Shown piece after piece: positions 23,482-35,000 of a DNA stretch of 64,000 bases (position 1 is the stretch's first letter; every line of letters begins with the position of its first letter). Under the pieces are notes generated by a model. It was not told the origin of the DNA. It saw only the letters and a program-made list of their open reading frames with translations, and made no database searches. The position numbers and the translations under genes are program-made. The stretch is from Aureobasidium sp. EXF-3400 (lineage: Eukaryota; Ascomycota; Dothideomycetes; Dothideales; Saccotheciaceae), in NCBI GenBank assembly GCA_024195585.1, contig SWBL01000027.1, forward strand, positions 1-64,000, in the 5' to 3' direction.

Positions 23482-25199
23482 ATGGCGGCCTCCATCGCCA
23501 GCTCAGAATCTGGCAACTCCAGCGACTCGGGCGCCAGCAGCATCCACAGCGAGCGCAAAGAAGTAAACCGAAATGGATCCAGGAAGCGCCGCAGAATCTC
23601 ACCCACTGGATCAGAAGACTCGGATTCTGAACCGGAAACTACACAACAAAAAATTGCTCCCATGGCTACTGCATCTCGCATTCAACCATCCATTTCTCGT
23701 ATCAAGGCCAAGCCAACATCAACTACCACCACCACACCTTCAACTATCGACTCTGTCTCTTCAACCATCGCGGCAGCCCAAAAAGGCAACGAAAGATCGA
23801 CTTTTGCAGATCTAAATGTTTCACCTTGGTTGGTGTCTTCGCTCGCCAACATGGCTATCAAAAACCCTACTCGCATACAAAGCGCTGCCATTCCTGAGAT
23901 CCTCGCTGGACGCGACTGCATCGGTGGCAGTAGAACAGGTTCAGGAAAGACTGTTGCTTTTGCCGTGCCCATCTTGCAACAATGGGCCAAAGACCCCTTT
24001 GGCATTTTTGGTCTGGTGCTTACACCGACCAGAGAACTTGCCCTGCAGATTTTCGAACAGTTCAAAGCTATTGGTGCAGTGCAGAATCTGAAAGTCTGTC
24101 TTGTTACAGGAGGAGCGGATATGAGAGCTCAAGCGATTGAGTTGGCGAGGAGACCACATGTTGTTATTGCTACGCCTGGACGACTCGCGGATCACATCAA
24201 CAGTAGTGGAGAAGAAAGTATTGCTGGATTGAGAAGAGTCAAGTTTGTGGTTTTGGATGAGGCAGATAGGTTGTTGGCTTCTGGCAAGGGAAGCATGTTG
24301 CCTGATTTGGGTGTTTGTATGGAGGTGTTGCCAGAGTCGAGTAAGAGGCAGACTTGTCTGTTTACTGCGACTGTTACGGCGGAAGTCAGAGCGTTGCAGG
24401 ATAAGCCCAGAGCCAAGGGGAAACCTCCTGTGGCTGTTTGTGAGGTATGCTGCTTCTGAACCAGTCTCAAGACTCGAATATGGATATTAACAGAGACACA
24501 GGTCGATCTTGATACCCTCGCCATCCCAGACACTCTACACCAAACCTACTGCCTAGTCAACGTTGTGCACAAGGAAAAAGTAGGTCTCATCTTTTCCTCT
24601 TCTCTCGCCATCACACTAACAAAAATCCACAGTACCTCCACGTCCTCCTCCTCACAGAGCAAAACGTCAAAAAACCAACAATCATCTTCGTCAACCGCAC
24701 CTCGACAGCAAACCTTCTTGAACACTTACTCCGCAGCCTCGACCACCGTGTCACTTCCCTCCACTCAGGCCTCCAACAATCAGACCGCACCAACAATCTC
24801 GCCCGTTTCCGCGCCAACGCTGCTCGCATCCTCGTTTGCACAGATATCGCCGCCCGTGGTTTGGATATCCCTTCTGTGGCTTTGGTTATCAATTACGACT
24901 TACCTCGCGATCCTGATGATTACGTGCATAGGGTTGGTCGTACGGCGAGAGCAGGGCGTCAAGGTACTTCTGTGAGTTTGGTGGGCCAGAGGGATGTAGG
25001 TCTTGTGCAGGCGATTGAGGAACGCGTGGGACGACAGATGGAGGAGTATGTTGAGGAAGGCGTTAATGTGGAAAGCAGGGTTGTTAGAGATGCTTTGAAT
25101 GTTGTGGGTGATAAGAAGAGGGAGGCGCTTTTGGCTATTGAGGAAGGAAGGGATGTCAAGGGTAAGAGAAGGAAGGGTGTTAGGGGTGCAGGCAAGTAG
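23482..25199 (+). CDS. DBP8: DEAD-box ATP-dependent RNA helicase Dbp8
   Basis: The protein is predicted to act in the nucleolus in 18S rRNA and small-subunit maturation, as yeast Dbp8 does with Esf2. Three exons (23482-24444, 24502-24579, 24633-25199) give 535 residues. A Ser-rich charged N-terminus is followed by the Q motif region ([10 protein letters not shown]), motif I SRTGSGKT (150-157), PTRELA (182-187), ATPGR, DEAD (259-262), a TAT instead of SAT motif III as I recall for Dbp8, then [12 protein letters not shown] and [10 protein letters not shown] (about 446-455). The tail is basic ([13 protein letters not shown]). Both introns are short and phase 0. The gene ends tail-to-tail with VAM7, 268 bp away. 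Confidence 0.95.
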
Positions 25200-25466
25200 A
25201 TTCTGGAGGATCGGTCTGTAGCACCCAAATGTTAAGACCATATATGAAGCAAGCATCAGGCGAAACCTGGGTCACTGGTCACAAGAAAATCGAGTCCGGA
25301 ATACTGATCGAGCTAGCGAATGAGTTCAAAGATGCAATGATATGATAAATTATGCTGATTACAGCCAAAAAGAACAAACCAACAAGAAGGGTATCCATGT
25401 ACTAACCAGAACGATAAACAGAAAAACCAAAATCTCGAACGCAATGCTCTTTTCCAAACCCAAGCT

Positions 25467-26570
25467 CTAGTTGATCTTGTTGATTCTCTTCTTCGCAACG
25501 TCAATCTTACCTTGCACGCGGTCCACATCAGTGTCCAGCATGTTCAACATCTCGTTTTGCACGACTAGCTCCTCGTTAATCATAATGCCCATCTCCTTCA
25601 TCCTCGTCACAGCCTTGCCAATCTCAAGCACATCCTGCTCTTGCTCGCCCATGATGCGCTTTTGCAGTTGTAGCACACCACTGTTGTCCAATTCGCGAGT
25701 CTTGTCTGTCTCTTGTGCCGGACCACCCAATACACGTCTAGAGCTCCTCGCAGCAGGTGCATCGCCCCAGAGTGCGCGTTTATCACTGTCCGAAGCGGCT
25801 GCTGCTGCCGAAGAGGCGCTCAACATGCTGCCCTGTGGTTTCACGACCAAAGACTTGAGGTTGGATTCCAGAGACTCTGTTTCTGCACGCGCGAGGCCGA
25901 GCATATCGCGACGACGGCGAATTTCTCCTTCGCCTAGGCGGGAGGCCTGACCCCAACCTCCATCATCGTCTTCTTTTGTCTTGGTTGCAGTCTTGGTGAG
26001 TGCGTCGTCTAGTCTAGCCAGGCCTGTAGCCGCACGCACCAAAGCAGCCTTTGCGTTTGCGGAAATGGCGTGTTGTTCTTGGGCAGTGGCTGCAGCGTCT
26101 CGCTTCTTGAGCAGTTGACGCGCATCATGCAGTTGATTCTTGACATCTCTGTGTAGATCTAGCCATGCTGCTGGATCGGCAACACTGTCGTTTTGCTGCA
26201 TGATCTTGTGTTGTTTGTCGTCGTTGGGAAGACCGAGGAAATGACGCCATACAGTCGAGGAGCGCCAGCGTGCATCTTGGGCATCGAGAATTGCTCGCAC
26301 GTAGGCTTCGAGGCCGCGTCGTCGTTGTTCAGTCAAAGCAGGATTATCGACTGTACGACGAAGCCATGATTTTGGCGGTAGAGGGGCTGGAGGAGCAGCA
26401 CCGGTTTGAGAGACGAGGGTGTCGTGGAGGGAGGTGAAGTCCGAGTAGCGTTTGCGGGTCTCGTGTGTGCGGACGGGGAGAGCGAGTTGAACGTGATAGA
26501 GGGTGTATTTCTTGCCGTCTTGTTCGGCTGTTGATGTCGTCGGTATCGAGATTTGGAGAGAAGGAGCCAT
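25467..26570 (-). CDS. VAM7: Vacuolar SNARE Vam7 (PX domain plus Qc-SNARE)
   Basis: This Qc-SNARE of vacuole and late-endosome fusion carries a PX domain for PI3P binding. It is a single-exon frame of 367 residues. The PX region covers about 5-125, with the RYSDF motif (41-45) that contributes the PI3P-binding arginine, and LEAYVRAIL. The SNARE motif is at about 300-365; MINEELVVQNEML contains the zero-layer glutamine. There is no transmembrane segment, as expected for Vam7. The start is the ATG at MAPSLQIS; the open frame extends 56 codons further upstream without PX-like content. It diverges from the next gene with only 170 bp between start codons, so the two probably share a promoter. Confidence 0.92.
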   Translation of the reverse strand: MAPSLQISIPTTSTAEQDGKKYTLYHVQLALPVRTHETRKRYSDFTSLHDTLVSQTGAAPPAPLPPKSWLRRTVDNPALTEQRRRGLEAYVRAILDAQDARWRSSTVWRHFLGLPNDDKQHKIMQQNDSVADPAAWLDLHRDVKNQLHDARQLLKKRDAAATAQEQHAISANAKAALVRAATGLARLDDALTKTATKTKEDDDGGWGQASRLGEGEIRRRRDMLGLARAETESLESNLKSLVVKPQGSMLSASSAAAAASDSDKRALWGDAPAARSSRRVLGGPAQETDKTRELDNSGVLQLQKRIMGEQEQDVLEIGKAVTRMKEMGIMINEELVVQNEMLNMLDTDVDRVQGKIDVAKKRINKIN

Positions 26571-26740
26571 GTTGTGTGTTTGTGAATTGATTGTCAGATC
26601 AGTAGCTCGTGCTATGTCCGTGGACGCACGGGGTCCAAGTGGCTCGGCCCTCTGCCGCAAACTCTCTGATCCACATCTGCTACTCAATTGACATTTCCTC
26701 ATCTTGGATTCTTGCACATCCATCTCACTCTTCTGCAACT
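26571..26740. promoter_or_regulatory. Compact bidirectional promoter between VAM7 and the CxxC-protein gene
   Basis: Only 170 bp separate the two start codons, so the 5' untranslated regions and both promoters must overlap within this stretch. I do not identify a specific transcription-factor site. Confidence 0.5.
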
Positions 26741-27514
26741 ATGCAGACCTTCAGGTGTGTCAGTCGTCATGTTGCTCTGCGCCCAAAGGTCTGCTCGATC
26801 TGGTCTCCAACCTCGGCTACCACCTCGCGCAACTTCCTCAACTGTCCGGTGTGGAACTTATCATCGAAACATCTTGAATTGTCAGAAGACTCTGCACTGT
26901 CAACAAAACCAGATCTAGAAGAGGACTCCAAACTCTCGGACGACCCTGAATTGCGGAAACGGCGCAGGCAACAGGACAAGAATGCACCGAGCCGCAATAG
27001 ATACGCGACCGATCTCACCCGGCGAGAATGGAATCTCGCTTTGGCAAGCATCTACAGGCGCAATCGATACACTACCGATCAAGACTATCGTAACCATGTC
27101 CTCGAAAACTCTAGAAAAGACTATGCCATGAAAATGAATACGATTCCACACTACGCCACTACAATGGCGCTCCGCTACTGGGTCTATCGTTCACCTGTTG
27201 CGAGGGAACAACTCTCCTGGAAGACACATATCCCAATATTGACCTCGGAAAAAGTGGAAAGACACTGTGCCTCTTGCCGTGTGAAGCGCCGTGGAGGTAC
27301 GAAGCTGTTTTGGCAGCGACGCCAAAAACCTGCAGGCGACGAATATCTTTTTGACTGTAACGGTTGCTTTTTCAAGGACCCTGCAACCTTTTTGCCCGAG
27401 GGCTTTGAGGATGTGAAGACAGCAGAGCAGTTGCGTATACGTGGAGAACAACTCCTGGGCATCAAAACTAGGCCATCTCAGTGGAGAACTGCTTCGCCTC
27501 CTCCCAGCACCTGA
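26741..27514 (+). CDS. Uncharacterised protein with CxxC pairs, probably mitochondrial
   Basis: The frame encodes 257 residues, single exon, starting MQTFRCVSRH. The first 50 residues are basic and hydroxylated with few acids, as in a mitochondrial presequence. A charged, basic middle (KRRRQQDKNAPSRNRYATDL and RREWNLALASIYRRNRY) precedes HCASCRVKR (CxxC) and FDCNGCFF (CxxC) about 40 residues later, a possible zinc-binding pair of knuckles. I do not recognise the family. It starts 170 bp from VAM7 on the opposite strand. The composition and tight spacing support a real gene. Confidence 0.7.
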   Translation: MQTFRCVSRHVALRPKVCSIWSPTSATTSRNFLNCPVWNLSSKHLELSEDSALSTKPDLEEDSKLSDDPELRKRRRQQDKNAPSRNRYATDLTRREWNLALASIYRRNRYTTDQDYRNHVLENSRKDYAMKMNTIPHYATTMALRYWVYRSPVAREQLSWKTHIPILTSEKVERHCASCRVKRRGGTKLFWQRRQKPAGDEYLFDCNGCFFKDPATFLPEGFEDVKTAEQLRIRGEQLLGIKTRPSQWRTASPPPST

Positions 27515-28082
27515 GGACGCCATGCAGTCGGCCGGCTACCCAAACACGCTGGGAGTCAAGCGTTATATTTTGCATCCAAGTGCCTCCGATCATCTGAAAA
27601 TTTGAGAACACTCTCCCGAAAGTGCCTCGCTTTCAGGTGTAGTACAAAATGTCTTCACACCTCAAGGAAGTATCAAGTTACACGCCGCAGCATCGTGCTA
27701 AACGCCACGCTCGAGTCTAGAGCGTCTTCAAAAGGAAACTCAGAATACGTTCGCTTGTGGTGAACCTGTGGTCGCGAGCTCTGCCATCGAGCCATGGCAA
27801 ATATCCATTGCTCTTTGAGCCCTCCTTGTGCTGAAGACCGTCACTGTGGCTATAGAAATGCACAATACTGTTGTGAAGAACGTGTCTTCTGTGGAGACAA
27901 CTACAGCAATGCTGCAAGCTGACCACAACCCTTCAATCTAGTCCATAACCATCAAGTTTCATCAAGACTTTTTGCCCGAGAGAGATCAATCCGATGACCA
28001 TAAGGCCTTATACCTTGATGTGATATTGAGACCGTCTGAGAGACCTACGCGAAGATGTTTCAAGAAGGGCTTGGGGTCTTAT
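27515..28082. other. Intergenic stretch
   Basis: No supported gene is present. A 42-codon Cys-rich frame (27794-27922, stop included, starting MANIHCSL) lacks a signal peptide and is not called. This is the likely 3' region of the CxxC-protein gene and the upstream sequence of a doubtful small ORF. Confidence 0.4.
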
Positions 28083-28436
28083 ATGATGGAATACGCCACG
28101 ATGCCAAAGCGCTCACCCATCGACATGGACCCATCATTTAAACCCAACAGACACAAAAGGGAACCTACCAGGATACCACAACCGCTGTCTGGTACAAGTC
28201 GCAGAGACAAGGATCGGGAGACAGAAAGCGACCTAACACTCTTGCGCGAAAGCGATCAAACGCTCATGCTCATACACAGCCAACTCAAAAACCCGAGCTA
28301 CGACGCTTATCTGGAACTGCAAGTCAGCGGTCTCGGGTTCATGAATTGCCAGCATCGTATCCCAGATCTTCTCAGGTGGTCCAAGGAGTATGGTTTCCAC
28401 ACCGTCGAACCTGGGTCATATTTTGACGAGATGTAG
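28083..28436 (+). CDS. Possible small uncharacterised protein
   Basis: An ATG-initiated frame of 117 residues (MMEYATMPKRS). The same frame stays open 37 codons further upstream to a TTG, so an upstream exon is possible. It is rich in charged residues in the middle (SRRDKDRETESD) and has a more structured-looking C-terminus (LLRWSKEYGFHTVEP). No family is recognised. It may be a genuine orphan gene or a chance frame; the composition favours the former slightly. Confidence 0.35.
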   Translation: MMEYATMPKRSPIDMDPSFKPNRHKREPTRIPQPLSGTSRRDKDRETESDLTLLRESDQTLMLIHSQLKNPSYDAYLELQVSGLGFMNCQHRIPDLLRWSKEYGFHTVEPGSYFDEM

Positions 28437-29084
28437 CCGAAAATGTGAGCAGCCAGCGATGTCACGGTCACGATTTGGGTTCGCTACAATTTCTACTTGA
28501 TTTGTCTTTTGGCCAGATACGGAATATGAATCTTGCGATTGTTGCTGTTGGAAAGAGCCACCCGTGACGCTGCTTCTTAAACTGTGCCTCGGCTTCAGGT
28601 CTGACGTTTGTATAAACCATCTGCCGGAGACATTGCCTCAATCTCACACCCCTTTCATGGCTTAAAAACTTGTTGATCATGTGTTTTCATTGTTCCACTT
28701 CTTAAAAGACTATTGTTTGCAGCGAACTTGCCTGCGCGCTCTAGCAAAGGCGGTCTTTGTTTTCTTGTGCTCCTCGCCATAATTATCTTGGACCTTCCAT
28801 CGCGCTCTTCTCTTGATTCCTTCCTTGTCCCAGCCATTCTTCTAAGATCTTCTTTATTGGATACCAGAGCAGTTGAGATGCTCATGAAGGAAGATTAATC
28901 TTGTCCAGCCATCTGCCGAACCCATAGTCGCTTCCATCGTGACGATCTCAGTCTCAATTGTGAGCCACCTGGCACTCTTCATCCGAACGGTCCCCTTACC
29001 ATTCCTCCCCTGATCATTTCGTTCATGATATCTGCCTCCTCGCATTATAGCTGGACGGACCTGAACCAAAATCTGCCCTCATCT
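28437..29084. other. Intergenic region between convergent genes
   Basis: This lies downstream of the small ORF (+) and of the RBR gene (-). Only short frames occur, with no supporting features. Confidence 0.4.
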
Positions 29085-30682
29085 TCAGAGTTCTGGCTTA
29101 TCTGCATTCTGCTGGTTCTGCAGACGGCGATGTGGTGCAAGTCTTGCACGCAATGTACGATGGGGTCCTGGTCTGGAAGGAGAGGACGGGCGATCGGAGG
29201 ATGTAGGATGCTGGTTCCTCATAGGCCATGACCCCATCAGCGGGTATGTAACAAATCTCGTGATTGTACGCAGGCCATCTCTCTCCCTGACTGCGACGGT
29301 TCTGGAAAGCATATCCATTCGAGCGACAGTTTGAGCGACACATGATATCTGTTTGCCCAAACCTGGAAGTCCAGGTTCTTCGCCGCCCGTGACCGCGCTG
29401 TCATTATTGTCCTCAGTGGGAATGGCATCGTTGGAGAGTTCCTCAACAGCCTCGCTCTGGGGAGCGTCATGGCTGAATAACTCTTCAACAGCTGGTAGAG
29501 CAGGTTCGTCGTTGTCCATGTCATCTTGGTCATCATCGAACTCGATTTCATCGGAAAGCACACTCAGTGCTTCGCCTGGAGCCTCCGATGTCTCGCTCAA
29601 TGACTCTGCTGATTTCGATTTATCTGTGGATGGCTTATAGAATCTGTAGGATGTAGGGTCGCCTCCACATGAACAGAGCTCATGATCCTCATGGTCATAC
29701 GAGGCATCCAAACACCTTCCACAGATATAGCAAAAACTGGCTCCGCATGTACAGCTAATACTGGTCAGCTTCTGGTTTCAGAACAGGAGATGGTTTGAAG
29801 AAGTACTCACTCCATATGGCTGCATCCATCTCGTCTTTCCACCACGCTTAGACAGGCAAAGCAACGCTGCCAATGCATCTCTTCTGCGTACTTGAGCAAT
29901 TCAGCCAACTCGAGATCTGCGGGACAGTCGCCTTCGTGAGCGGGAGCTTTACATGCAACACACGTTCCCTTTTTGCAGATCCAACAATGTGCGGTGGCTC
30001 TGTCAATCGTTTTGGGAGGTATGAACGTTGAGCATGTTGGGTCCGAGCAGTACGTTCTGTCGACAGTGGCAAACTCGACGCCCTTCTTTTCAAACTCCTT
30101 CTCGAACTCTTCATCTAGGAACTTCTTTGCGTGTTCGATGGAGATGGGTGAGTCGCCACAACAGCGGGGAGGGTAGAGTGATTCATCGTTCATTGCTGCC
30201 ATGAACATTGCGCCTAAGCATAGTTCGCAGTAACAGTGTCCACAAGTTGCAAGAACGAGTTCCTTCGGCGGCAATTGTTCTTCGCAAGCCGCACATTTGA
30301 TCAGGGTCTTTCCATGGGCAGTCTTGGTGTGCTCTATACTCGCGACGGCCAGCGAGTTGAGAAAATCGACAAGGGCGTCCGTGTCGTGAGGGCCGACTGC
30401 CGCAATTGCAAGCTCGACCATCACAGGGTCGTAGTAAGCTCTTTCTGCCAGTCTGTCCATGACGGCCTCGAGTTGAGCCTCTTCGTCTGGCGCAGCATCG
30501 ACAATAGTGACAACGGGAGAAAAGTTCAAGGCGTTCTGCTTTCTGTAGGTGGTGAGAGCCATTTCCCAGAGTAGTCTGTCGCGATCATTGTGATGGTCAT
30601 TGTCGAGTCTTTGAATTCTCAAGGCAATATCAGCCAACTCGGGATCTCTCGAGCTTAAAGCCTCTGCGAGAACCGGATCCAT
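29085..30682 (-). CDS. RBR (RING-IBR-RING) E3 ubiquitin ligase
   Basis: Two exons (30682-29811 and 29754-29085; intron 29755-29810, donor GTGAGT) give 513 residues. RING1 starts with KCAACEEQL and has CGHCYCELC (about 130-175). The IBR is near 212-253 (YCSDPTCSTF, HCWICKKGTCVACK). RING2 (about 274-302) has CFACLSVVERRDGCSHM and, after the splice, CTCGASFCYIC. C287 in DGCSHM is at the position of the catalytic cysteine that forms the ubiquitin thioester in RBR ligases. The C-terminal 200 residues are acidic then basic and disordered. The intron splits RING2, so an unspliced reading would lose the catalytic module. The start is MDPVLAEAL; 58 upstream codons have no domain content. Substrates cannot be inferred. 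Confidence 0.9.
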
Positions 30683-32034
30683 GTTTTGATGTGTGGTTGG
30701 TTGAAGAAGATGAGAGTTGAGAGCGAAACACTGTGTGCGAAGGGTGAATGTGTTGTTGGATGTGAAGACGGCGCAAACGAAATTGCTGTGAAAACAAGCT
30801 TCTCCAAAGAACTTTCGGAGGTGAAAGTGGTGATGAATATGAAGACCTTCACTCAATCTTGTGCCAGAGGTTGAGTGAAAGAGGATGGAAAGAAGGTCTT
30901 GCTTGTTTCAACGTCAAGGTACGCTTGTTGCACATGGATACTGAATCGTGAGAGAAGCTCAAGAGGCTCGTGTTTGAGCATACCTTCACTCCACTTTGTA
31001 TGCGAGTATGCCGGCAGTGGTTGCTCCAGGCATTGCTCATGCCCATTCTATTCCCACCAACTCTCTCAATCAAATCCACATACTCAATATATTCCCCTTT
31101 CCTCACTGACCGCCAGGCTTCCAAGTGCTCAGGTGAAACGCCCAGCCCATTACGATGTAGAATAGTAACATTGATAACAGTGATATCCATGCTAAGGATG
31201 CTCAAGTGAGAGACCATCATCACTGCACAATCACCAGCTCCATAATTCTCACCCACATCTTCCGCGTCCTGAGTCTAGCCTATTTATTTAGCAAAAGCAG
31301 CCAATCTATCGGATAGGGAGAGCAGGATGAACTCCGTGTTACTTGTTGTAGCGGAATGATTTCCCCCCTAAACTTACCGCAGTTTGGTCCTACGATTGTG
31401 CACTATAACGATTGGTGTTGTCTGGAATTAATCGTCAGTCAAGACGGATAGCCACCTTTTTGGTCTCTATCACTCTCTGTGCTTTGTCGGTCTTTTTGCT
31501 TTTCGTCTCATCTACAAGCCCTTTGTCTATAGAGCCTTTGTTGCGTAAAAGCAGTGTAAGATGATTTTCAGACGGTCTGTTCTGTGTTATGGTACTCGGC
31601 TCGATTCTCCTACTCGTCTTCCTGTTTTCCATCTAGCTAGTTCTTGACGAACACGCAAGTGCATCATCACCATAACAGCGCTTAGCCGCTCTCACATGCA
31701 AAAGACCATCATATTATAGTTGTAAAAATGCACAATCAAATCCAGATTCAAGTTTCGTCCGGAGAAAGCCAACAAGATGACCACTCTCAATGGACGTGGT
31801 TCTTTTCTCTAATCATTTTTTTGTAGTTATGCAGCTATGTTCTTGACGCATTTCAGCATATCGGGGATGAGAAACATAGACAAACAAACATGAACAACGT
31901 GAAAAACTGAATTCAATGGTATCTTTTACTCAACAAACAAATGAACTTGCAAGCTCATGCAAACAGTCTTTTCCTTCCCGTGAGTTCTAACTCAAGACTG
32001 AAAAAGAACAGAAATGGGAAACCTACATCACCTT
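30683..32034. other. Intergenic region upstream of the RBR gene
   Basis: About 1.35 kb holds the promoter of the RBR gene and the 3' end of the SNT1-like gene. Small frames on both strands mirror each other and look like chance. No gene is seen. Confidence 0.45.
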
Positions 32035-35000
32035 TCATCTTCTATGCGGACCAGGCGGTGGAAAGCCTCCACCATATCCTCCTGCTGAAGATCTACCCAT
32101 CATGCCACTGGAGCCTCGATAGTCATATCTCATTCTTTCCTCATCTTCCTGTATGCGTCTCATATGCATTTCTTGTTCGTATTGCTCACGGTTCCTGGCA
32201 TCACGATAGCTTTGATCAGCTTCGATACGGGCTTGTTCGCGCAAAGACAACATCTGAGGCGGCGGTCCTGAGAGAGGTTGTTGCTGGAACGGTTGAGGTG
32301 TTCTGTGTTGACCATAGCGTTGCTGTTCCTGTTGCTGGTGTTGCTGGAATTGAGCCTCACGCTCCTTGTACTGTCGGTCCACTTCCATACGATGCTCGCG
32401 TTCACGACTCATGTGGTACTCTCTTTCTTGTTGCTGTTGCTGCTGTTGTTGTCTCAGCATACTCATCTCCTCGCCACGACTAGGTTGTCTCTGGTGCAGT
32501 CCACTATGAGACGAGCCTCCAGAGCTGTTGTGGCGGTGACTGAACTGATTTTGCTGATGAGCCTGCATTTGCTGCATATGTGACGGGCCACTATGTGGCT
32601 GAGCATACGGATTGGATTGCATCATCTGTGACTGTGCCTGAGCTGTTTGTGCCTGGGCCATGTGCGACAAGCCAGATGGGCCCTGGGGTTGTAGCTGACT
32701 GGGTGTCATTGGTCGACCGCCAATTGATGGGGTTCGAGAGTGATCCATGTATGGATGTGTGTTAGGTGGCGGCGATGGGTTTGCCCTTGACTGCGGGTTG
32801 AGGCTACCCAGGTTGGCACGATGCGAGAAGTATGGTCTAACATCACGCTCAAGAGGAGCTGGAGGGTGAGGCGAGCTGGACGCCAGATTCTGGCCGATAG
32901 GTGGACGTGATTGCCATTCAGCTTGTCTTGAGCCAACCGGTGTTCCCGATCGGCCAGTCATGAGTTCGTGCTGAGCTGCTGGAGTTGGCGCATGGGATCC
33001 TTGCTGAGGATAAGATGAACGTCCATCATACTCCTGTCTAGCTACAGGTGTCTGATTGAACACCTCTCTTCGAGGAGCGAATATGCTCGAACTTGGTCCA
33101 GAAGGCGCGACGCTCAGTGTCGAAGGTGTTGGCGATTGAGTAAATGGCGTTGGCTGGTCGCTAATTCTCTTCTTCTGGCGAGGCTCTTCTGGCTCAGAGT
33201 TGAGTAATGATGCCAAGTTAGACGTCTTACGAGGTTCAGCCGGCGGCCCTGTAGTCAAAGACATGGCAGGCTTGACAACCGAAGGAGCTGGCGAGGGTGC
33301 CGGGACAGAGCCAGGTCGGTACATTGGTTGCTCTTCTCTCTTTGGCGGAGATGGCACGTGAGCTCTGAAAGGGGGATGCATAGTCACAGCCGGAGATGGC
33401 ATGGGTCCAGGAGAACCCAAGATGTTTCGGAACATCGCTGGTCCGGCACGAGGATGTGCGAGCGATGGCAATCCAGGTGTACCAGAGCGCTCATCCCGCT
33501 CCAAAGGTCGGTCTAACATTGACAATTGGGGAGATCCAGCAGGCGCAGAGGTCTGACCACCGAGAGGCTGGAACAACGGGTGTTGAGCCACTTGTGGTAC
33601 ATGCTCTTGAGAGGCTCGCTTCTGAATCGACAGAGCACGTTCTTGCTCCTCCTTGAGATTCTTGACAAACTCCGAGGTCAGGTGTGACAGGTTTTGATGC
33701 ATCAAGCCAGGTGGTGTCGGCTGCTGTTGGTGCATCAAGGAGGGCGATGGTAATTGAGCTGGACGCTCTGAGGATGGCAAAGTCGGCCGTCGCTCCATTC
33801 TAGATTCGGAGAAGAAGCCCATCTTTGGACCAGCAGATGATATGCTCGTACGCGGCTGGGTAGGAACACCAGGTTTGCCCAGAGCGGGAGACTCGTGCTG
33901 CTGCAGTGGAGTGGGGGCAGTTCTTTGCGGAGGTGCAGACGTCGGCTGGGTAGCCATCGAGAATCTGTACTGATGCTGGAATTGCGACGAAGGCTGAGAA
34001 AGAGTTGAAGGCTGTGTCGGCGGAACAGGATCGATGTCCATAACCTCACCCTGTGATCCAGAAGCTGTTCTGGGCAAAGACGGTCCTGGATTGTCATAGC
34101 GTCTCTTGTTGATTGGCGTGGGTGTTGGTGGGACGCCCATATCCTCACCTCGGTCGCGACGAGCATTTGCAACGTTGGCAGCGTCGACAACATCAGGACG
34201 ATTGCCACTTTCGACAAGTCTTTGGTAGTAGTTCTTGACCTGTGGATGTATTAGCAGCTAGTAAGTTGCCTCTGAACGAAAGTTTACATACCATTGTCTG
34301 AGTTTTGGTGCCCATGTGATTAGCAATAGCGCCGAAGTCGGTACCGAAGTGTGCAATGAACTTGACAAAGTCCGTTTGCTCTGGAACAGACCAGTAGCTA
34401 GATGCGCTAGATCTTTGCATTGATGGTTGCGTAGGTGCACGAGTTCTTTCTGCAGAATCATTCGTGACTTGAGCCTGAAGTGGTTCATGTGTATACTCGA
34501 CATGCTGAGTTCCACCTATGGCCCTAGTACCAGTGAAGATTCCAGTAAGAAGGGCGGCGTCCTCCAATTGCTTTGCGCGAGCGAAGTCTTCCTGGCCGAG
34601 AGCGACTTCCTTCTCTATCCCGGCAGGTGATGTTGCAGAATTGCCAGTCGAAACCAACGCTTGTCTCCCACGCTTCTGAGGCTTATCGCCAGCAGCTGTC
34701 GTTTTGCGACGCTTAGCTGGTTTCTCGGAGCCGGCCTCACCAGTTGCAGCCACCTTTTTGTTGGTGGTTGTTGAAACAGCAGGGGTTTTGACTTCAGGAT
34801 CCTTCTCGGCGGTGTATGCTGTACGTGTTGCTGCGCGTCTTGGTCTTCCAGTCTCAGTAAGCATTGGTCCAGAAGAGCTGTCGTCCTCACCCAGAGACTT
34901 AGGCATATCGGACATCAATTGAGCGCCTCTAGCTGCGCGACCAGTCTTGCCACCGCGACGTGCGCCGCCTTTACCTCTGCGTTTAGTCTTCTCCTTGAAG

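Noticed and set aside
27794..27922. 42-codon Cys-rich frame (MANIHCSL)
   Set aside because: No signal peptide and no regular cysteine spacing, so a secreted Cys-rich peptide is not supported.
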